Assembly: GCA_013397115.1 (NCBI GenBank)
Contig: VWZW01004674.1
Span: 963,985 to 1,027,984, forward strand
Source of the DNA: Edolisoma coerulescens
Taxonomy: Eukaryota > Chordata > Aves > Passeriformes > Campephagidae
DNA length: 64,000 bases
Direction: 5' to 3'
How positions within the stretch are numbered: the first letter of the stretch is position 1; each line of letters begins with the position of its first letter. The notes under the pieces are model-generated. The model was not told the origin of the DNA and did no database searches. It saw only the letters and a list, made by a program, of their open reading frames with translations. The position numbers were made by a program, and so were the translations under genes. Below are positions 26,136 through 39,200 of this stretch, one piece after another.

Positions 26136-29100
26136 GTACGTACAGAGAAAAATTAACCTTGTGGCATCTCCTTTCCTACTTGTTCATTCACGTACCTTTG
26201 CCTCTGGTTCTGGAAGCATTTTCTATTACCCCTGCCTGTTCTTTCATGGACTATCTTTTTCCCTTTTGTGATTCCCTTGTTTTTTTCAGAATTAATCTGC
26301 ATTTCCCCTTCCCGCCCTCTCATGACAGCTCTCAGGATGGGTGGAAGCTGACCAGTATTAAACACACACAGTGAATTCAGGTGACTATCCTACTACTTCT
26401 TCTTTTATCCAGTCTTCCCTGCATTTGCACTGCAGGTACTTTGCAGTCGTGCATGCAAAGGGATTCAAATGCAGCAAACTAATATTCCAGGCAGCTCGTT
26501 ATAGGTTGCAAGGAGATTCTGTATCTTGCATGGTACTCTCTAAAAAACAGAGTGAGCAGAAAAGCCACCGGATTTAGCACAATGAATATTCACAAGCATA
26601 AATCATCAGTGCAGTATGTCAAAGGCCCGGGCTATGCTAATGAACGCTCGAAGCTAACTCCACCAGAAGCTGGCTTGCAGGATTACAGGGAGTAGGGTAA
26701 AGGTAAAAGAAAAGAAGTTTTCCCTTAATTAATCAACACAAAATTAACTCAAGCATTGTGCACACAGATAGTACAGGATATTATTCCGCTCCATAAAGAT
26801 AATTAAAGATACAATGGATTTAAAGATTGCAGTTCTCTTCAAAGCTCTGTGTTTTCTGAAGCCTTAACTGAAGCACTGAAGTCTATGCCAAATGTACTTT
26901 CCTAGTAGCTTGAGAAATAATTTGGTTCTTGGTAAGCTAGCTACTTCTACTCTAGAGAGATAAAACTCAAATATTCCTTCACACAAGAAGCTTTATGTTG
27001 AAGTGCAGAGCTAGGCGTGTGCCGCTCTGTGGGTGACACCAAGCTTTCTTCTCATGGAATAACCACAGGAACAGCACGCAAAAACACAAGATTAGGTAGC
27101 AGTGCGTGGGCAGAGATAATCGTATGACAAAAAAGAACAACAATGAAAGACATAAATCACTAATAAGGTATTTTTGGACTTGCAAGCCCAAACTGACACA
27201 GCAGATTAACTGAAATTTTGTATCTGGAACAACCACCCAGTGTTATTACAGAGACAGCACATATTTAAAATGGATCTCAGATAATGCCTGGTTGTTTAGC
27301 CAAGTACAGCATTCCTCCCCAGCACACGCACTCAGACCATCTGATCTGTCCTAAATATTTATCAGTGGAGTTGGTTCAGTGCACTAGGAAATGATATGTC
27401 CTGCTCCACACACACTAGCACTTTGTGGCTGCCATTACAGGAAACAGACCCATGTGCTCTTCAAGCACTGGGATGGCCACCTCGAGCACATCCCAGGCAG
27501 GGATTCTCCAAGAGCAAGCACTACTGAGCTGCCTTCTCCCTGCTTGGCCACCACTAAACTTCAGCGACATCTCCCATCACACAGACATGGGAATGAATTT
27601 TTGCTGTCTCCCAGCTGCCACCACCCCAGGGCTGGAATGCAGTAGTTATTAGCACACAAAATCATTTATGCCAAGTAGCAAAGAAGAATGCGGTATCTAC
27701 TTGAATATGGAGGAGAAGTGTAGGCAGCAACACTGTAATTATTCAAAGCAGAATTTGGTCACAGACTGCACCCTCATCTCCTCTTAATGGTGTTTTGAGA
27801 CCTTTAAACAAGTGGTTAGGACTTCTCTTCTGTGACTAATCAAAAAGGATTCACTGCATCTAGCAGCCCAGAGCTTCCTATCGTAAAGGAAATTGATTCA
27901 TGATTATCTCTGGAGGAAGCAGGCCAGCTACCAAACCTTACACACCACTGCTTACATTGCTGGGCTTCCCTTTGAAGAGCTTCTGGGGAAGTCTTACCCA
28001 TGTTTGATACCATTTATTCTGCAAGCCCTGTCAAAAATACAGCTGCATTAGCTACTGTCTTAAAAGGTAACCCCAAAAGTAGGATTCAATCCAAAGGAAA
28101 AATACCAGTAGCTGTTATCACAAGAAAAGCAAATGGGACAGTTTCAGAGATGCTTTCATATACTGAATGAGTTGAAAGGGCTTTCATTGAACTCTGCAGA
28201 AATTAATGGAATGGTATGGCTGCTCTCAGATCCAAGAGCCAGTTATCTGATGCTGGGTTTCCTGCACCATTTCTGAAACCAAGAGAAGTTGTGGAGGCAC
28301 AGGAAAACTCCCTCTTACACTTCACAAAGTGAGGAAGTTGAAACACAGTACACAAGCCCACAAAATGGTGGTTTATCTTACACATGAAATAATAATTAAC
28401 AAAATAAATAACTTGTATCATCATTTATCAGCTCCCATATCTTGTTTAGATCATACTGCCTTGAAGTGGAAAATGAGGTGACGATTAGGATTACACGCAG
28501 TATGTTTGGCTGTGCATTCTTTTTTGTCAGGGGAGAGGTGCATGTTTTTGTTTGGTTTGAGCTCTCTCACACACAATCCTGTACACATACACCACTGGCA
28601 GACAGCATCCTGCATGCAACACTAATCACTGAGGAAAACAAGAACAGAAAAAATAACATTAAAATAAGATTTTGCACAGACACACACAAAAATCAACATG
28701 AGAATCTGATCTTTGAAAGAAAAACTTTGAGAGAAGAGTTATTAAAATTACAACAAACCAGATTTTTTATAGACCTAATGCAAAGATGGTATTTACTGAC
28801 TCTTTTTTTTAAGCCAGGTAAAGAATGCATAAGTGGTAAGAAAGATGAAATCAAAGCCGTAACTTCTAATCCCGAGCAGAAACCTCAGCCTTCACAAGGC
28901 AAACAGGTTAAGCAGGCTATACCTCTGGAGATACATCCACAAGCTGTTCCAGCCTGCCTCTCCCAGAACAGGTTGTTCTGAGGCATGGATCAGCCGACCG
29001 AAACAGGTGAGGCTCTTGTCTCAGCCCCAGTGCCTTTTTATACAAAATCCGTCTGGAAAGCAAGAAGCACTGTTTATTTCTGAGTGCACTCTGTAGATGT

Positions 29101-30360
29101 AGAATTAAATAGTGATCCTGAAGATAAGACTGAACAAACTGTTGTCTGCTATGCACAAGGACAGGAAAGAATAGTAGGAGACAGTGAGCTCCTAAAGTGC
29201 AAAATGGGCATGAAACAGGATTACTGAACATCAGTTAAAATACACTGATTTGTACGGTATGGAGTATAAGGAAAACCCTGCTGCAATCTTGGCATCTGTA
29301 GCATTTGCACTGCAACTGCATCTCTTAAATGCATTGTTTTAGTGGTACAGTTGACTTCTTTAGCATTAAGAATTCAATCTATCACTTCCAAATAATATCT
29401 CATTACTACTGATCTCACCATCAGTCTGTAATCAGAGTAATAGTCAACTTCTGACAGACCAAATAATGCTGAAAAATGTTAACATGGACAACCTACAAGT
29501 GCTTTTCCTGCTTTGTCTAATGTTTTTTTCCACCATACAAGAACACGTTCATTTTCTCTCAGGGGAAATGACTGGCTGTAAAAGACAATTTGGACAACTT
29601 ATGCATACTGTTAGCCAACGTTACATTCAAGTGAATTACCATAACCCTTGCTCTCCATTCCCTTCTTAAAAAAAAAAAGAGGGGAAGGGGGAGACGCCAC
29701 TTCACGTGTTGCATCTTGCAAACTATTCAGGGACAGAACCAGGTCTCCGCTCATGCAACTGCATATTATCCCACGCAGTTGAGCTCTCATCTTGATAAGG
29801 ATCCTCCAGATGATAGAGACCCAGGCTTTCAAATATAAATACCTGACTCTGATAGGGCATGCAGATAATTACATCATTTCGCACAGAAGCCTCAACATTA
29901 TACACTGAAGTTTGGGCACACAAGAAAATTGCAGTCAGCTTGTAATACCACTTAAACAGGGTTTCGTTCTTGACACAGAAATAGTTACTTTCATGTTTCC
30001 AAGGAACAGATGTTATCACATGGTTTGATAACCTACTTTCACATTCTTTGTTTATAGTTATTCACTCAGTTTCATTTATTAAAGTTAGTGGATCCGGGCC
30101 ATGAAACCTCAGTTTTATTGTCTCTGGTTTAGGTGATGCTATGGTAATCATCCCGGTTAAAGCTTGGATATAACAAGAGAACTCAACTGAACGGCATGAT
30201 TAAAAGCCAGATTATTATTTATGAACTAAATCCTAAAGCACCTAGACTAAACACCTGCAGGATTCAGTAGGGACTGTTAAAGGAGGAAACACATTTCCAT
30301 CTTCAAGCAACTGTTTTGTTTTACTCCAAGCCTTCAGAGAGAACAAATACTTGCAATGGG

Positions 30361-30465
30361 AGGTAATATCTTTTACTAGACAAACAGATGTAACTGTGGA
30401 AAACAGACAAGCATGTAGCACTAAGCCCTTCTATAGGTCTCAAAAGTTTGGGTTTTCCTCCAAAT
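30361..30465. mobile_element. Possible ancient sauropsid interspersed repeat relic
   Basis: The plus strand reads aggtaatatcttttactag, then acaaacagatgtaactgtgg, then gacaagcatgtagcac, then cttctataggtctcaaaag. I remember a very similar repeat from turtle and crocodilian genomes (aggtaatatcttttattgg, accaacttctgttggtgag, ttcttcaggtctgggaaag). I do not recall the family name. Confidence 0.45.
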
Positions 30466-33400
30466 AGATCATTTGGTCTAAGTAAACTAAATCTTTCATT
30501 ATAAAGTTGCTTCTCTCTTATCTTTAGCCAATACAGTTATGAACTGTATAACCATCTTGCAAGCTTTTTAAAAAGTCATTTCTAAAAAAGAAAATGCTTC
30601 TCACAGTAATGTCACTGTATAGATGATCAGGAAACAGTCAAAGACTTTCAAATCTTTCATATTATGATTCTCTTTTTAAAAGTAGATGATAACGGCAAGC
30701 ATGTTATTTTTGAGATTAAAGGAAGCAATTCCAGAATAATCAGCTAAATGAGAGATTGCACACAGATATTCAGTGAAGCACAAATTATTTACACCAATTT
30801 TTCATCTTTGGTTGATTTGCAGTTTCCTCTGAAAACCCTTAGAAAAGCACTTATCATAAAAGGAAAGAAAAAAGAAAATGAGAATGGAAACACAAGTGGC
30901 ACAGTGTTGTATAATACACAAATGCAATACAGGCATCATTTCTGCAATAATGCTCAGCACTTAGTGGAAAAATTTTTGTCAACAATATCCACAGAGACAC
31001 ACAGAAACATCTTGAAATTGAGATTCTGCACTTCCAGCTGCAGCAGTGCCAGTGTTCACAGCTACAGCACTGGCAGCTTAAGGAGACACCAGGCTGCTGG
31101 GCAGTGCAGCACATTACATTCATTTTCTTCTACTCCCACTCACTCCACATTCTTCTCACTTGACTGTGCTTCCCTCTGCCCCATTTATTGCTTCACAGCT
31201 CCTGCGGAACTGCCCCCAAAGCCTAAAATAGTCCCTTCATTTCTTCCCTTCTCTTCATTTCCAGCTTCTTCCAACCCTTCCCCTCCTCTCCAGAAGTCCT
31301 TCCACAGCCTACCTTTTCTAGATCATTTTGTGGTTTTGCACTGTTAAAACTATTTTAAACAGCTAACATTTCAGGGCAGGAAATGTCTTACCACGTCTGA
31401 AATACTGTGTCAGTGATGACAGCATGTACATGCACACAAAAGCACCACCTCCACCTAAACTGATTTCTAACATTGATGAGAGCACCTCTATGCAGACTAA
31501 AGAAACAGAAGACCCATTTAATTGCTTTTCCAAGTAAGCCAAAGAACACCAAACAATGAAACTACTTTGAAAAATACATTAAATGTACTCAGCTAAAGTT
31601 AGTTCTGTTTGGATAAAGAACAAAGAAAATGAAGCCAAACATGAAGTTTACAGATTTTCTTTCAGATCATGTGCCTAAACTTTGGGGGAACAGAAGGAAA
31701 ATAAAGTAACCATCAATTGAGTAAGGTATTGTAATTGAAAATTGTAATGTTGCTGCAAATACACACTTCATAGATTCAAAAGTGCTAACTGCTGCAATAC
31801 TGTCTTAAGTTTGACACATTTAGCTGTGCTGACTGTTCACGGTACATGAAACGATTTCAAAATACAGACTTTAAAGCTCCTTCGAGATCTGGATTAGAAT
31901 AAAAACGTGTGTGCTGTAATATAGCTGTGTTACATTACATTCAGTGACATGACTGCCATATTATGGGTATAACATACATTGTAGGACCCATGGAGACAAT
32001 CACAGATATTTAAAACTTCTGTTAGAAAATAAGCACACCACATAAACTTATCAGGAACATACACTTGAAACGTCCCAGTAGTCAAATACAATCCTTACAC
32101 AACTAAACTCAATGGACTGTAATTCTCTAAGAACAAGCTAGCAGCTGACATGGAGAACTTGCAAAGAAAGGAGCCCTGAAATACAAACATCCATAATTTG
32201 TATTAAGCAATTCCTTATAAGGCTTATAAAGCTTGCAGAAAGTAGTATTAATAAGAAGAATTAAGGTAATTCTTCTCAATTACAGGCAAAGAGAAAAAGA
32301 GAGCCTCAGTGCATGTCTGCATACTTTAACACACTTGAAAAAGCAATAGTTGACTGGTTTCCACAGCAGTCACCAACAGCTTTTGGCTTCATGCCTCCTC
32401 CGCTATCTCAAACCAGATTGAGAGATTGTGATGGTTCAATTTCACTTCCACTCTTAAAGCAGTGCTTCAGAAGGGGAGGGGAAAAATAATGGAAAACTGT
32501 CACTTTCTTTTCTATTCTGTTAGCACATGTCAATGCGTATTTACACGTGGAAAACGCAAAATTCATGTGTGGGATATGTGTGTCCCCCTTTTTTATAATA
32601 TAAGGGAAGCTCAAAGCTGACAAGATAATGCTAAAATCATAGAAGTTAATTCAAAATCTCAGAAGAACATTTAGAAATGTGTCCTTCAAAATATTGTTAA
32701 ACATTCTCTCCTCATTTTCCTCTTCCCAAAGTAAAAATGCTTATGTGATATTTGTGCTTCAGACTGAACTCTGCAGCTAGCAGGATTTTCGAAAAGTGTT
32801 GCAAATCCTTTTTCTCTTGAACTTGGAAGTGACCTATTAGCGTTCTGATCAAAAACTTGCATGTTTGAAGCATGAAGCAACTAAAAATACTGTGCAAGTT
32901 GCAATTTCATTAAATATTTGGGGCCACAAACCGAAGCCCAAAGTTTGTACTAAAAGTAAAAAAAAAGAAAACGACTTTTCATTAAACAGCAGTTAACTCT
33001 CAAACACCAGCAAGCTCTGGGAGCTGTGCTCAGCACTGAAAATTTGGGACGGGGGAAGTGAAAAAAGCCAAATTGAGAAAGGAGAGGGACACTGACAGCA
33101 GCTCTGAAGAAGTGCTCAGGCAGTTCTGGGCATCCGGCTGCACCATTTTTAGGAATTGTGTGACAGGCGGCTTTATTGCCTAAATGCAGAAGCGCAAATT
33201 TTGGCACCCATTGTAACAATTTTGTGCTTGTCTTACTGGCAACTATTTCAATCAGAAGTTCTTTTCTTAGTCTAGAGAGCAATGCAGCATGCACTCGTAT
33301 TGCTTCAGTAGCAACAAGTGGTCATCAGGGTCTAGGTAATTAAAACACTGCATCATTTTGTATCTCCCACTCCCAATCACCAAAGAGATACTTGCGCATA

Positions 33401-33503
33401 TAGTAAAATAAATTGCTGCCCGGATGGCCTGCATTCCCCAGCTCACAACAGTAATTTCGTTTTGGTCAGAAAAATGGGTGAGACATTGCAGCAGACATGG
33501 TTT

Positions 33504-33543
33504 GAATAAAAATAATAACAATAGTAATAATAATGATGATAGT
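33504..33543. repeat. Imperfect AAT/ATG trinucleotide tract
   Basis: An interrupted run of aat, aac, agt and gat units over 40 bp, followed by an A7 run. Confidence 0.8.
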
Positions 33544-35937
33544 AAAAAAAGAATCTGTCTTTTGAAATCTCAAAAATTTCACGTGTGTCTAGGGTCATTC
33601 TTCAGGGTACAGAATACGACAGACCTGCAGTGGAGCAAGATCTTGCTTTCTACTTGCCAAACGCCTGATCAGTTTATCTATATTGATGTTTTAATGATTT
33701 AGACTACAACTCATACAGTATTTTCCTTTCAGTGTTAGGACAGTAACTACACGGATCTGTCAATGTATTATAACTTATCTCAAATATGGAGAGCCAAAGT
33801 TAAAGCAATTTCTGAGACATCAGAGGAATGGTAGGTATCACATTGTGTTCTACAGTTATCAATTCATTAAAAGCAAACAACACACTAATTATGTTTTCAA
33901 AATAAAGCAAAAAATTTAGTTAAGAAAATTCAGAATAAGAACAAACACAGCTGTGTCATATAATGGTGCAAGATGAGTTAGTATAGGTATAAAGAAGAAT
34001 ATATTTGCAGGATTCAGACAAGCATTTGAATATTCTTGGAGAAAAGATTCCTTCTCAGTTTTACACTCCTGTGTCAAAATAATGTGAAAATACAATCACA
34101 AGTGCATCAATTAAACTCCTGATATTCAAAATGCTGACTTAAAGTTTTCCACTGGAGCCACCACAATTCAGACCATTAATGTAACTTCAACATATACCAA
34201 GACTTCAGGACAAAAATCCTTTTGACGTGTTTATTGACATCTGCTACAGACATATTTACACTTGGAAATCTAAGACATGGTAAATGCATTTTCCCTCCAA
34301 ACTGCCAAACACCAACTGATTCTGTTAGGGACTAATCACTTAGAAGAGAGGAAGAACTGAGTTTCCAGATCAAAAGTTGACCATTTGTGTCAATTTCCAA
34401 GAGTAGCATCAAACAAGAGATTTTCATTTTTTCTCTTCATTTTATTATGAAGAAAAGTCCTGCAAAATTGCATCACTACGGCCAAGTACAAGCAGTATTT
34501 ATTTCTGGAATGCACTTACTGAAAGAATGGAAAGCCTACCCTATGTAAAATATCAAAACTGTGCAATTACATTTAGACTACCTAATGAGACAACCACTTC
34601 TTAAGGAAAAAGCACTTAAGAAATTGAAAATTGAATTTAACAAGTCACCCACACTCTCCAACACCACAGGAAAAAACCACACACATATGCACACACCTCG
34701 CTACATCCTACACACAAGCATTTACATTTGTTTGTTTATATTTAAATAAGCCTGCCATTTTCTGTTTAGGAAGTGTCACATACTTTTCTTCCCAGTTTTA
34801 GGATTCTCTTTGTGTACTTCTATTCACCTAATGTTAACTTGTTAGCTTATTCTGCCTAAACTGTAAGTAGCCTCACCGTAAAGGGGTTCCTTAATTCACT
34901 CTACTTTTTGCAGAATAGAAACTTCAGTTATCTTCACTAACTTCTTCTATGCAAGGCTGTAATAATTCAAGATAAATTTTACTAAACAGAAAAGGAAACA
35001 TGACCGTATGTCAAAAGCAGATGCATGCACCTACATACCCACTCCTCCTTGCCCCAAAACTGAACTCCACATCACTTCACAACCCACCACACACATATAT
35101 ATACTCTAGAAATTGGTTCCAAATATATAAAAATATTTGCAGGTCTTTCATAACAGCTATCTTTACAACTGAAGGATTACAAAAATATATTGCACAAAAA
35201 TAGGGAGCAAAAGCAGCAATGCTTTCTTATACTCAAAATCTCAAAACCTAAGGTCAATATCACAATTGGTTCTGTGGTTTCAAGTAATACTATACTGATA
35301 AACTAGAACATGGGCAGCATTACAGCAATGCTTTATTCATGTCCTGAACAGCAAGTATAGTGATCCAGGAGAAATAGACAGAGATCAGAAAAGCCCCTCT
35401 ATTTCATTTGACAACCATGTAAAAAGCACAGTGTAGGGAGAGGATCCAGAAAGCACATAAATCAGGTTTGCCATGATAGCAACACCCCTGGATTTATGCT
35501 TATAGGTTTTCTAGCTCTTATACTACTACCACATACCATGGCCAAGACTGAAAACTGGGTGCACAAATGTGGCTTCTCTATGGATAGACCCTGGCACAAA
35601 GAAGCACAGAGGATGTCTAAAGTAGTTTGACAGAAAACATATAAAACCACATTGGCGGAAGCAGAGGAAATAATTTTCTGTAGATGGCAACCACCATCAT
35701 AAGACTTTGCTTGTGACTGATGAAGTAAAATTAAACCAGAAGATTTCCAGGGAGAGAGTACAACCCAGAATTACAAAAGAAAAAAAAAAAAGGCTCTTGG
35801 GAGAAATCTGGGGAATTCCCTGTTTCAGATACAGAAGAGGAAACAATAGCTGTAATAGAAAGCCAAGGATCTACTTTAAAAAGCAGATGATGTTTATGAA
35901 GTACTGCCTGAACTGGTGAACCTTCACAATAAAATGT

Positions 35938-36040
35938 CATCATCTAGTGGTGTGGTGTAAGTGCAGGACTGAGTCAGAAAGCCTGACGTTTAAGACTCAA
36001 TCTAGCATCTCCTGTGGTTTGGGGACATGCTGTTTAAGAC
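35938..36040 (+). mobile_element. Possible MIR/CORE-SINE relic, head and core
   Basis: The plus strand reads ctagtggtgtggtgtaagtg, then caggactgagtcagaaagcc, then tgacgtttaagactcaatct, then ctgtggtttggggacatgct, then gtttaagac. This follows the order of the MIR tRNA-like head and core (tagtggttaagagcacggac, gagtcagac.., tgggttcgaatcc, gtgtgaccttgggcaag, ttacttaac). Many mismatches are present, as expected for a pre-avian insertion. Confidence 0.4.
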
Positions 36041-36222
36041 AAATTTTTCACAAGTGATTCTCAACTGTATCTGGCAACTTTGTTCTGAAATAAATTTTGC
36101 ACAGGTGCTAGGCACCAACTCCCATGTAAAAACACTGAGCACTGTTAGTGTCCAGGGGTGAGGGAATCAGAACTGCAAAGCATCTGTATTTAAATTCAGT
36201 GTAAGCACACATTCAAATTTAA

Positions 36223-36242
36223 AGGACTTTTTAAAAAGTCCT
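36223..36242. repeat. Perfect 20 bp palindrome
   Basis: AGGACTTTTT is followed immediately by its exact reverse complement AAAAAGTCCT. No terminator or gene function is implied in this intron. Confidence 0.85.
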
Positions 36243-39200
36243 CACTTAATTGGTTAACTCTTCAAAACAGCAGACTGCTAATCACTTACATAACTTCAGG
36301 GAGATGACAATTAAAAAAGACACTAAAAATGTTCTATTCATGCAAATACATAAGGTTATCTTCAGCTATAAAAGCTAAGACTCAGGCTCCAAGAGGAGTT
36401 TTGATGGCATTTAGACATCAAAGTCCAAGAGGTCGGTCCTTTTGGACATAACCAGATGCATTGCAACTCTGCAGACTTGTGGTTTATGTCATATTTAAGC
36501 CTGTGAGTACAAAGTTGGTACTTCTGTACCTAAGCCCATTTAGGGGCTTGATTCAGTAGGTGTGAGTTTATGCTCTGCAGGGATTTCCAGTCACAGCATG
36601 CTGTACAGGCATTGCTGGCATTGGAAAGCACATCCACAACAGCAAACCCAGCTCTTCTGCAACACTCCAGGCATTTCAGCCGAAGCAATAGAGAAGCCCA
36701 AATTCTAGCAAGACAATCTCTATATAAAGAGAATTTAAATCCCTTCCTCTCGGTAAAGCTCTCAACCCACCAAACAAAGCAATGAGGAGATAATTTCTAC
36801 CTCTCCCTGGAAGGCTGTGTCACTGCAGAAAAAAACCCCACAAAATTCAAAGGGTCTTGAAGAGCTTCAGTCCCTGCTCCACATCAAACAGGCATTAGAT
36901 AAAGTGCAGGAACACCAGGGAGCTTAAGTGTTCCTTGGTCAGAAAGACAGTAGCTGGGAATCCTGGTATTTAGCACTTAAGCTCATCTGTTTATTGTATA
37001 TAGAACACAGGCATCTAAATCTAAGTTTAATGGCTGTTTTGCAGGCCAGGATTCATTCCTGTTGCTCTGGCATGATGATGGGCTGCACCACAGAAATCAG
37101 CCCATTTCTGCATCTGCCTCCAAATATGCTGCAGCATTTTTTGGAAATCCACACAACTCCCAAACCTCCCAAAGCCAATGCTGATCACAGCAAAAACGTG
37201 ACAATTCAGTCCTCTTGAGCTGCCTAACCAGGTTTCAATTACCACAGTTTGGAATTTTACAATGACACTGCATGATCAAGCACAATTTAATTGGATTTTC
37301 ATTTGTTTGTTAGATGAGCTCCTATTCACTTCTGTACTTCCTCAATTTAGACAGTGCAGAAATTCAAGCTGTGAAGACAACACTGGATTTTGCAATGCCT
37401 TCAGGACTTCAAAAAAATATTTCAAATACATCAAAGTGGTCAGATAAGTTAGTACTCAATAGGAAGTTGTTTCTCGAAAGGAAATTGCAAATTTCAGTCA
37501 AAGAGGAAGATGGAGAGTTAGAATTAACTAACTGTTCCAAAAACTTCGGAAAGCAGGAAGGGCTTGTGAAGGTTGCATGAAGAAATTGCATGCAACCACA
37601 TAAACAAGCTCAGTTTAGGACTTTATAAGTATCTTAAGAATATGTCTCCAATTAAAAAACAAAAGAACAAAAAACTCAGAACTTTCTAGCATTCAAATAT
37701 CTAGTTTTCACTGAAGATCAGGGATTATTTCATATTTGGCCAGCAACAAAGCAACTGGTACTCTTGGCCAGTAAATCCTTTCAGTTTAACCTGTGCTTAT
37801 ACCCAGTGCCCACAAGCACAGACAGGGCAATGGGCTGGATGGGGTTTTAATCTGTCCTACATAGCCATTCTTACATCTTTCCTCTGCAGCCTGCAATGCT
37901 CCTCTGCAGCTAGGGAGAGGGGCATCCTTGTAGGGTCATTTAATAAAAGAGATTATATTGGCACTGAGCAAAGACTGTGTTTTCTCTACCTGCTCAGCAA
38001 AAGATTCTTTGCCTTTTTTGCCCCAAAACACCCACTTCAAGCTGTAACTCTACATACACATAGTATTGGCAAAACCCTTCAATTTACCTTGTTACTGTAC
38101 CTGAATGTGACGGGGAATGTGCCCAGTTCACAGACAGTTTTGCTGTAATACCATGATAATATGGGCTTGGCACAATTACATCATACACGTTATCTTGGCA
38201 GCCAGGCAGCAGCAGCTCCACCAACTGAGCTCAAGGCCAAGCCATCAACAGTTGTGCTGAATGAGTTGTCTGCACATTTTTACAAAGGCTCTTCCATTTC
38301 TTATGTTTGCTTTAATTTGTTGCCCTTATCTTATTGTCGTACCAACATCCCTACGCAATATTCGTGTATACCCAGCAAGCTGTGAGAAAACATGCAGTAA
38401 CAGGCAACAAACTCTAGCCTTGTCATGATCCCTTTTGCAAACATGATGTTCAGAATTTTTCACTCACGGTGAAGTAAAATAGACTGTGCATAATTAACGC
38501 TGAGAACTCTGCCAGGTGCATGTGTGTGTCTTGGAGCCACAGGTCTGCTCACCTCTGAACTCTGGGCCTTTCCATGTGAGATCAGTTGCTACAGCACAAC
38601 CCTAAGCTCTTTTTAACCTTCTTAAATAGTATTCTCAGCCGTTTTCAAGCCTTCTCCCAACAATATTTAACATTTTAGCCTGAAATTAGCTCATGTTAGT
38701 TTCAGAGATGACAACAAAAATAAACCATGTGTGCCACCTTGTACAATCCATGCATCTGGCTGCATTTGACAGAACTGCCTTTCCAGTGGTGTCCCCTCAT
38801 AATATGGCATCTGCCCCTCCCTTTCCTCCTCTATTCTTCCTCTTTACATAAAAAATCTCCAAAGAACAAACAAACTAAACCATATCAGGCAAAACATGAA
38901 ACACAACAGAAGCAAATACTGCAAGCAACTGTATTTCAACTAGAGCAAAAGATTTCTTTTAAAAATAGCTGCTAGTATAATAAAGGTCTGCAAGAAATAG
39001 CACTTATAAGGCTTTATTAAAGTCACAGAATTAACACCAGAGGTGGATTGTGTGAACTAAAAAAGTGATATATTAGTTGTGGCAGTACATTTTCTTATTT
39101 GAAGGATGAATCTCAGTATGCCAGAAATTAGAGACCCGCATTTAGCTTGCACAAAGTGAACACCCAGCAGCCCTGCTGTGTCTTTGAAGAGCTGTGAGGA

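Noticed and set aside
28442..28981. 179-codon plus-strand open frame
   Set aside because: The product is unrecognisable with no domain or bias typical of coding DNA. It is long enough to occur by chance in 64 kb.
30748..31347. 199-codon plus-strand open frame
   Set aside because: Its 3' half is a pyrimidine-rich tract that rarely makes stops (Ser/Pro/Phe-rich product). There are no splice signals, known motifs or similarity, and it lies antisense in a SPIDR intron.
34660..34735. CA-rich tract considered as a microsatellite
   Set aside because: Only short interrupted CA runs, below what I would list as a repeat.
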